A stretch of DNA of 64,000 nucleotides from positions 186,001 through 250,000 of the forward strand of contig NZ_FOEH01000001.1 in the NCBI RefSeq assembly GCF_900110695.1. The letters run 5' to 3'. A model generated the notes under the pieces. The model was not told the origin of the DNA, made no database searches, and saw only the letters and a list, made by a program, of their open reading frames with translations. Below are positions 60,078-64,000 of the stretch, piece by piece; within the stretch, counting starts at the first letter, position 1; every line of letters starts with the position of its first letter. This DNA comes from Virgibacillus subterraneus. Lineage in GTDB: Bacteria; Bacillota; Bacilli; Bacillales; Amphibacillaceae. The translations under genes and the position numbers were made by a program.

Positions 60078-60281
60078 ATGAGTGATAAAGGAAAAATTAA
60101 AGTAAACAATAATGGACCACTGCTTGTGACAGGAGATGTAGAAATGGTCGATGCTGATGGGAACGTGTTTGAAACGAAAAAGGCATTTTCCCTGTGTCGC
60201 TGTGGGCAGTCATCCAACAAGCCATTTTGCGATGGAACTCATAAGAAAATTGGTTTTGAAAGTGAGCCAAGTGCGAAATAA
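60078..60281 (+). CDS. CDGSH iron-sulphur domain protein
   Basis: A 67-residue protein with one complete CDGSH motif CRCGQSSNKPFCDGTH (about 40-55), whose three Cys and one His bind a [2Fe-2S] cluster. The N-terminal part (GPLLVTGDVEMVDADGN) is the usual beta-rich swap domain. Functions proposed for the family are redox and iron-sulphur handling. GGGAGG precedes ATG 60078; the open frame's earlier codons lack a ribosome site. Confidence 0.93.
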   Translation: MSDKGKIKVNNNGPLLVTGDVEMVDADGNVFETKKAFSLCRCGQSSNKPFCDGTHKKIGFESEPSAK

Positions 60282-60309
60282 GCCTGTAAACATAACCATG
60301 AACGATATG

Positions 60310-60350
60310 AAAAACCCCTTTATGTACACCGTTGCATAAAGGGGTTTTTG
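60310..60350. terminator. Bidirectional terminator
   Basis: AAAAACCCCTTTATG (60310-60324) pairs perfectly with CATAAAGGGGTTTTT (60335-60349). It lies between the convergent CDGSH and FUSC genes. Confidence 0.9.
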
Positions 60351-60399
60351 TATAGCCATACAAATGGTGTGCTACTTTTTAGGTGAACACGCACCATTT

Positions 60400-62577
60400 T
60401 TACTGCTCCTCTGCACCTAAGTCCATAGCCAGCGCCACGATGGATTGGTTGATTCGCCATACATAGAATAAGTGATGGATAAGATCCTGATGGGATTGAC
60501 TTATGCTCGGAGCAAGCTGTTCAATCTGTTCGCGTTCCCGATCAAGCTGATAAATAATTCCGGTATGCTCTGCTCCTTTAATTAGCTCGCTTAAGGTATC
60601 CATGTTATGCTCCAGTTTTTCTTCCACTTGTTTAAATGTATCTACCAATTCCACTGGATAATCAAATTTCTTACGATAAGTTGAAGCAACCAGGTGTCGT
60701 GCAAAATAATTTATTGCTGTAAATATAGTTACCCAGCGACTGACATCGGAGGTACTGCTAGACTCGGTTGGTTTTGAAAGTGGACGAGCTTCATCTTCGA
60801 TTAATTGGAGTTTATTGTCTATGTCAATTGCGCTGTTAGCAAGTTCTTTAACACTCACATCCTCGCGAAACCTTCGTACATAGTTGATTACAAATGGCTT
60901 TAGCTCGGCTAAATATTCATCAGTTACATCTGCAACTTTATCTTTTGTTTTTTTAGGAAAAATAACAGTTGAAACACCTAGCGCGATAATTGCACCTGCA
61001 ATTGTGTCGATGACTCGGGCCCCGATTAGCGAAAAACTAATCCCGCCGAGCAGAATATCGTACATAAAGGCGATGAGCATCGTAATAAACACACTCATTA
61101 AAGTATAGGAAACAGTTAATAAATAGAAGGCTAGAAATATCACCAGAAATAATAAGACCAGTTCAATCATTGATTGTCCTGCAAGCATCTTTGCCAGCAT
61201 AAAGCCAATCACTGCACCGATAACTGTACCGAATGAACGTTGAAAGCCTTTCATATAAATCCTGCCAATTGACTCAGTGCCAAGCAGACAAACAAACGCT
61301 GTTAAAAGCACCCAGTAGGGCTGTGTTGGTGAAATAATATGGCCAACGATAACGGCGATACCACCTGCTATTAAAGCCTGATAAGCTTTTTTAGTTGATG
61401 GTTTTAACTCCTTATTTTCATCGGAAGCGTCATCGTTATCATCAGCGTCTTCTTCATCTTGTTCTTCTTGCTGCACAAGTTCGCCTTTGTTTAAAGAATG
61501 CTGCATAGTGATACCTGCTTCAACAACATGATTGGCAATTGACTCAATACGTCGGATTAGGTATAACCATCCTTTTGGATTTTCTGTACGATTGAGGAGA
61601 TCTCTTATTACATTCCGGAGCGCCTGAACCGCCAGTTCTGCGTCTTGCAAATTCTTTTCGTTATAGTTTTGCGATAGCACCTCTGCATCACGTAACGACT
61701 CCATTACCCATTTAAGTATGCGTCTTAATTCATCTGATTCAAGGGCATTGGCTTTTTTTAAATTATAAATGGACCCGCCTAATGTCTCAACAAGCATGCC
61801 AGTATCGAAAACGTACAACCGTAATTGTGAAGGCTCAAGTCCGGGCCAAATTTTATCAATATCTTCTGCGTTAAGATTTGCAGCTACCGTTCGTGCATAA
61901 AGACGAAGCTTCTGAATGTTCTTTTCTATACGCTTCTTGCGATTATGGTCGATATCCTTATTCTGTAGTGACTTTATTAGTATGTTAAATGTAAGATTGC
62001 TTTGGATGTGAAAAGAACGCATACTTCGTTTTAAAGTTTGCGAAGAATCTTGAAATAGAACGAAATTAAATAAGAATGCGAACAGTACACCTATTAGAAC
62101 TCCCGTATAAAACCATGGCAATTGAACCTGGGAAAGCTTTAATACAGAAGAAATATATATGGTCATAAAACCGATCATACAAATTGAAAAATACCTTACG
62201 CCGAATCGTGAAAAATAAAGACTGCTAAAAATAACGAGAATCATTATCAAACTAATATAATAGGCACTTCCTGCTAATAGAGAACCAATCGTTATTCCAG
62301 CTGCCCCAGAAACTCCCAGCAGCAGCGTAGTCACTTTCTTTTGACTCTTGGTTTCATCCATTACCATCATGATACCCATTAAGCCAACCATTCCAGAAAC
62401 GATGGCCGGTGTAAGAAGATCATTATCCATTACTCGCAAAATAAGCAGTGTAGTTATAACCGCACAAATTAAACTGATTGTTGCTTTTCCAGCTTTTTGG
62501 AACCTTATTTGTCCTGGATCAGAAGCAAGAAGTCTGCCAACCCAGTGATGTTTTAAGTGTAAACCTTTCATCCGCAT
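60400..62577 (-). CDS. FUSC-family membrane transporter
   Basis: A protein of about 725 residues with the duplicated FUSC/aromatic acid exporter layout: five to six N-terminal membrane helices (about 30-175), a long cytosolic helical region (about 180-375) with an acidic insert EEQDEEDADDNDDASDENKE, then a second helix bundle (about 395-545) containing QPYWVLLTAFVCLLGTES and RSFGTVIGAVIGFMLAKML, and a cytosolic tail. Members export aromatic acids and similar compounds; no substrate can be assigned. TTG 62580, ATG 62577 and ATG 62568 are all possible starts near AGGAAAG. Confidence 0.9.
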   Translation of the reverse strand: MRMKGLHLKHHWVGRLLASDPGQIRFQKAGKATISLICAVITTLLILRVMDNDLLTPAIVSGMVGLMGIMMVMDETKSQKKVTTLLLGVSGAAGITIGSLLAGSAYYISLIMILVIFSSLYFSRFGVRYFSICMIGFMTIYISSVLKLSQVQLPWFYTGVLIGVLFAFLFNFVLFQDSSQTLKRSMRSFHIQSNLTFNILIKSLQNKDIDHNRKKRIEKNIQKLRLYARTVAANLNAEDIDKIWPGLEPSQLRLYVFDTGMLVETLGGSIYNLKKANALESDELRRILKWVMESLRDAEVLSQNYNEKNLQDAELAVQALRNVIRDLLNRTENPKGWLYLIRRIESIANHVVEAGITMQHSLNKGELVQQEEQDEEDADDNDDASDENKELKPSTKKAYQALIAGGIAVIVGHIISPTQPYWVLLTAFVCLLGTESIGRIYMKGFQRSFGTVIGAVIGFMLAKMLAGQSMIELVLLFLVIFLAFYLLTVSYTLMSVFITMLIAFMYDILLGGISFSLIGARVIDTIAGAIIALGVSTVIFPKKTKDKVADVTDEYLAELKPFVINYVRRFREDVSVKELANSAIDIDNKLQLIEDEARPLSKPTESSSTSDVSRWVTIFTAINYFARHLVASTYRKKFDYPVELVDTFKQVEEKLEHNMDTLSELIKGAEHTGIIYQLDREREQIEQLAPSISQSHQDLIHHLFYVWRINQSIVALAMDLGAEEQ

Positions 62578-62725
62578 CAATCTTTCCTAACAGAAATGTT
62601 ATTGCTTCATTTTAACACTTGAAATGCAGATTATCCATTGAACTCAAACAGCAAAGTTGTCATGAAACCATCAATTTGGAATAATAATAGGGTGAGGCAA
62701 ATCCAAATTGAAGGAGATGTACGTC

Positions 62726-63370
62726 ATGAATGTTTTATTAATAGGTGCAAATGGACAAATTGGTAAGCACCTTGTGGACTTATTGGACAAGAGTAATGAA
62801 CATACAGTAAGAGCAATGGTTCGAAAAGAAGAGCAAGCAGAAGAACTGAAGAAAAAAGGCATTGACGCAGTTCTGGCTAACCTTGAAGGTGGCGCTGATA
62901 CAATCGTTAAGGCTGCAAGAGGATGCGACGCCGTGATTTTCGCTGCTGGATCTGGCGGAAGTACAGGTTATGACAAAACATTATTGATCGATCTTGATGG
63001 TGCAGTTAAAACGTTCGAAGCTGCAGAAAAAGCAGGAGTTGAACGTTATGTAATGGTAAGTGCCTTCCAAGCGAATAACCGGGAAAAATGGCATGAAAAG
63101 ATTAAGCCATACTATGTTGCTAAGCATTACGCTGATAAAATGCTTGAAGAAAGCAACCTGAATTATACGATTGTTCGACCTGGTGGGTTATTAAATGAGC
63201 CCGGCACAGGGAAAATTGCTGCTTCCGAGAACTTGGAAAGAGGATCTATTCCACGCGAAGATGTAGCACGTACCGTAATGGAATCCCTGACAGAAGAAAA
63301 TACCTATAAACGGTCATTTGACCTTATGTCAGGTGATACCTCTATTGCAGAAGCCCTGAAAAATGTGTAA
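62726..63370 (+). CDS. Atypical short-chain dehydrogenase (YhfK-like, NAD(P)-binding)
   Basis: A 214-residue protein of the atypical SDR group: the nucleotide motif VLLIGANGQIGKHLVDLL (3-20), AVIFAAGSGGSTGYDKTLLI, the region YYVAKHYADKMLEESNLNYT, then IVRPGGLLNEPG. The catalytic Tyr-x3-Lys of classical SDRs appears as YYVAK, so activity is possible. It resembles B. subtilis YhfK; the role is unknown. AAGGAGA precedes ATG 62726. A terminator follows. Confidence 0.9.
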   Translation: MNVLLIGANGQIGKHLVDLLDKSNEHTVRAMVRKEEQAEELKKKGIDAVLANLEGGADTIVKAARGCDAVIFAAGSGGSTGYDKTLLIDLDGAVKTFEAAEKAGVERYVMVSAFQANNREKWHEKIKPYYVAKHYADKMLEESNLNYTIVRPGGLLNEPGTGKIAASENLERGSIPREDVARTVMESLTEENTYKRSFDLMSGDTSIAEALKNV

Positions 63371-63407
63371 ATATCCCTCTTTTACTTATAATCGAACCCC
63401 AGAGTAG

Positions 63408-63462
63408 AAAAGTGGCATGTTTTATTAAAAAACATAAAATTAATTGGTGATGCCACTTTTTT
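63408..63462 (+). terminator. Terminator after the SDR gene
   Basis: AAAAGTGGCAT (63408-63418) pairs perfectly with ATGCCACTTTT (63450-63460). Confidence 0.75.
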
Positions 63463-63500
63463 CAGGTGACATTCGATTGTAATAGTAGAACAGACAATAT

Positions 63501-63540
63501 AGCCCCCTTTATAGCATAAGAAGCTATAGGGGGCTTTTTA
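63501..63540 (+). terminator. Second terminator after the SDR gene
   Basis: AGCCCCC (63501-63507) pairs with GGGGGCT, inner ATAGC/GCTAT, and TTTTT follows. Two terminators in a row insulate the next gene. Confidence 0.8.
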
Positions 63541-63730
63541 AAACAGAGGTTGTCTCATAGTTCTATTAGTTTGAATGAATTCTGATAGTTTAATGCATAC
63601 ATGGGTATTGTACTAGTTAAAAACTACTGTACCAAATGGTTTTCGTTTCTATAAATCTATCTTTCTTCTCATTAAAATTTACAGAAATTTTTGTATAATG
63701 GAATAAATTTGAAAATGAGGAGAGGTAGAT

Positions 63731-64000
63731 GTGAGAAAACGGTTAGTGTTACCGATGGTCATATTAATGGTCATCTCCTTAGTGCCGGCAGTAGGACAGG
63801 CTGAAGAGCAGCCAGAAGAATTTCGAGCCATATGGGTAGATGCTTTTCATGATGGGATTAAAACGCCTGAACAGGTGGACAAGCTTGTTCAGGATGTCCG
63901 AGAAGCTAATGCGAATGCGGTGGTTGTACAAGTAAGACGGAGAGGAGATTCTTATTTTAATAAATCACTTGAACCGAGGTCACAGGATCCTGCGTTAGAA
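63731..64000 (+). CDS. GHL10-family glycoside hydrolase, 5' part
   Basis: The first 90 codons of a secreted glycosidase cut by the window edge. A signal peptide (RKRLVLPMVILMVISLVPAV, then GQA/EE) leads to FRAIWVDAFHDGIKTPEQVD and ANAVVVQVRRRGDSYFNKSL, the N-terminal strand and helix of the GHL10 (YngK-like, DUF187) TIM barrel. The barrel's catalytic part lies outside. GTG start with GAGGAGAGG just upstream. Confidence 0.88.
   Translation, partial: MRKRLVLPMVILMVISLVPAVGQAEEQPEEFRAIWVDAFHDGIKTPEQVDKLVQDVREANANAVVVQVRRRGDSYFNKSLEPRSQDPALE

Overview
The window looks like a chromosomal segment of a low-GC, spore-forming, salt-adapted member of the Bacillaceae (Virgibacillus/Oceanobacillus-like; the genus is inferred). 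The signs are two H-type small acid-soluble spore proteins, an InhA-type metalloprotease, a des-desK-desR membrane-fluidity module, a CPA1 Na+/H+ antiporter, malate:quinone oxidoreductase, AGGAGG ribosome sites with many TTG/GTG starts, and several families of short repeats in the gaps. I see no rRNA, tRNA, CRISPR array, prophage or intact insertion sequence.

Layout. 0.4-5 kb: SnoaL-like protein, an ECF sigma factor paired with a ClpP paralogue, small membrane proteins, and an ArsR regulator / AHSA1 / RibD-type reductase operon. 5-10 kb: staygreen-like protein, LrgA-LrgB, a DUF421 protein and a CLC transporter with fluoride-type motifs. 10.5-16 kb: YjiH family membrane protein, PLP aminotransferase, two tiny basic proteins, Mqo and a GIY-YIG protein. 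16.5-19.5 kb: an AT-rich row of short same-strand genes, each followed by a related CTAACGGGTGC-type element; this is the strongest candidate for an undescribed system. 19.8-27.9 kb: Gfo/Idh/MocA oxidoreductase, TDT transporter, lipoprotein, DUF1611 + PLP racemase operon, a six-module beta-propeller lectin-like protein and an SGNH esterase. 28.3-31.6 kb: a minus-strand operon of coiled-coil protein, polysaccharide deacetylase, M23 peptidase and bactofilin, which looks like a cell-wall morphogenesis module. 32-44.6 kb: SDF symporter, CAP lipoprotein, two SspH, MFS transporter, methyltransferase, InhA, FAD dehydrogenase, YhhN and CPA1 antiporter. 44.8-52.4 kb: DUF192 protein and a complete Tad/Flp pilus operon whose 55-aa pilin is easy to miss. 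52.4-54.5 kb: a 42-bp minisatellite running into a broken anti-sigma gene next to its intact ECF sigma factor. 54.6-57.7 kb: des, desK, desR with a recognisable DesR-type operator. 57.7-64 kb: small acetyltransferase/HAD pair, a secreted 28-residue-repeat protein, a CDGSH protein, an FUSC transporter, an atypical SDR and the start of a GHL10 glycoside hydrolase.

The gaps carry at least four repeat families: GGGGACGG REP-like palindromes, a ~90-bp GCAGTTAAGAAAG double hairpin, GGAACGAGGATCC hairpin clusters sitting just 3' of three minus-strand genes, and a 650-bp composite bounded by inverted GGCTGGGAC ends.
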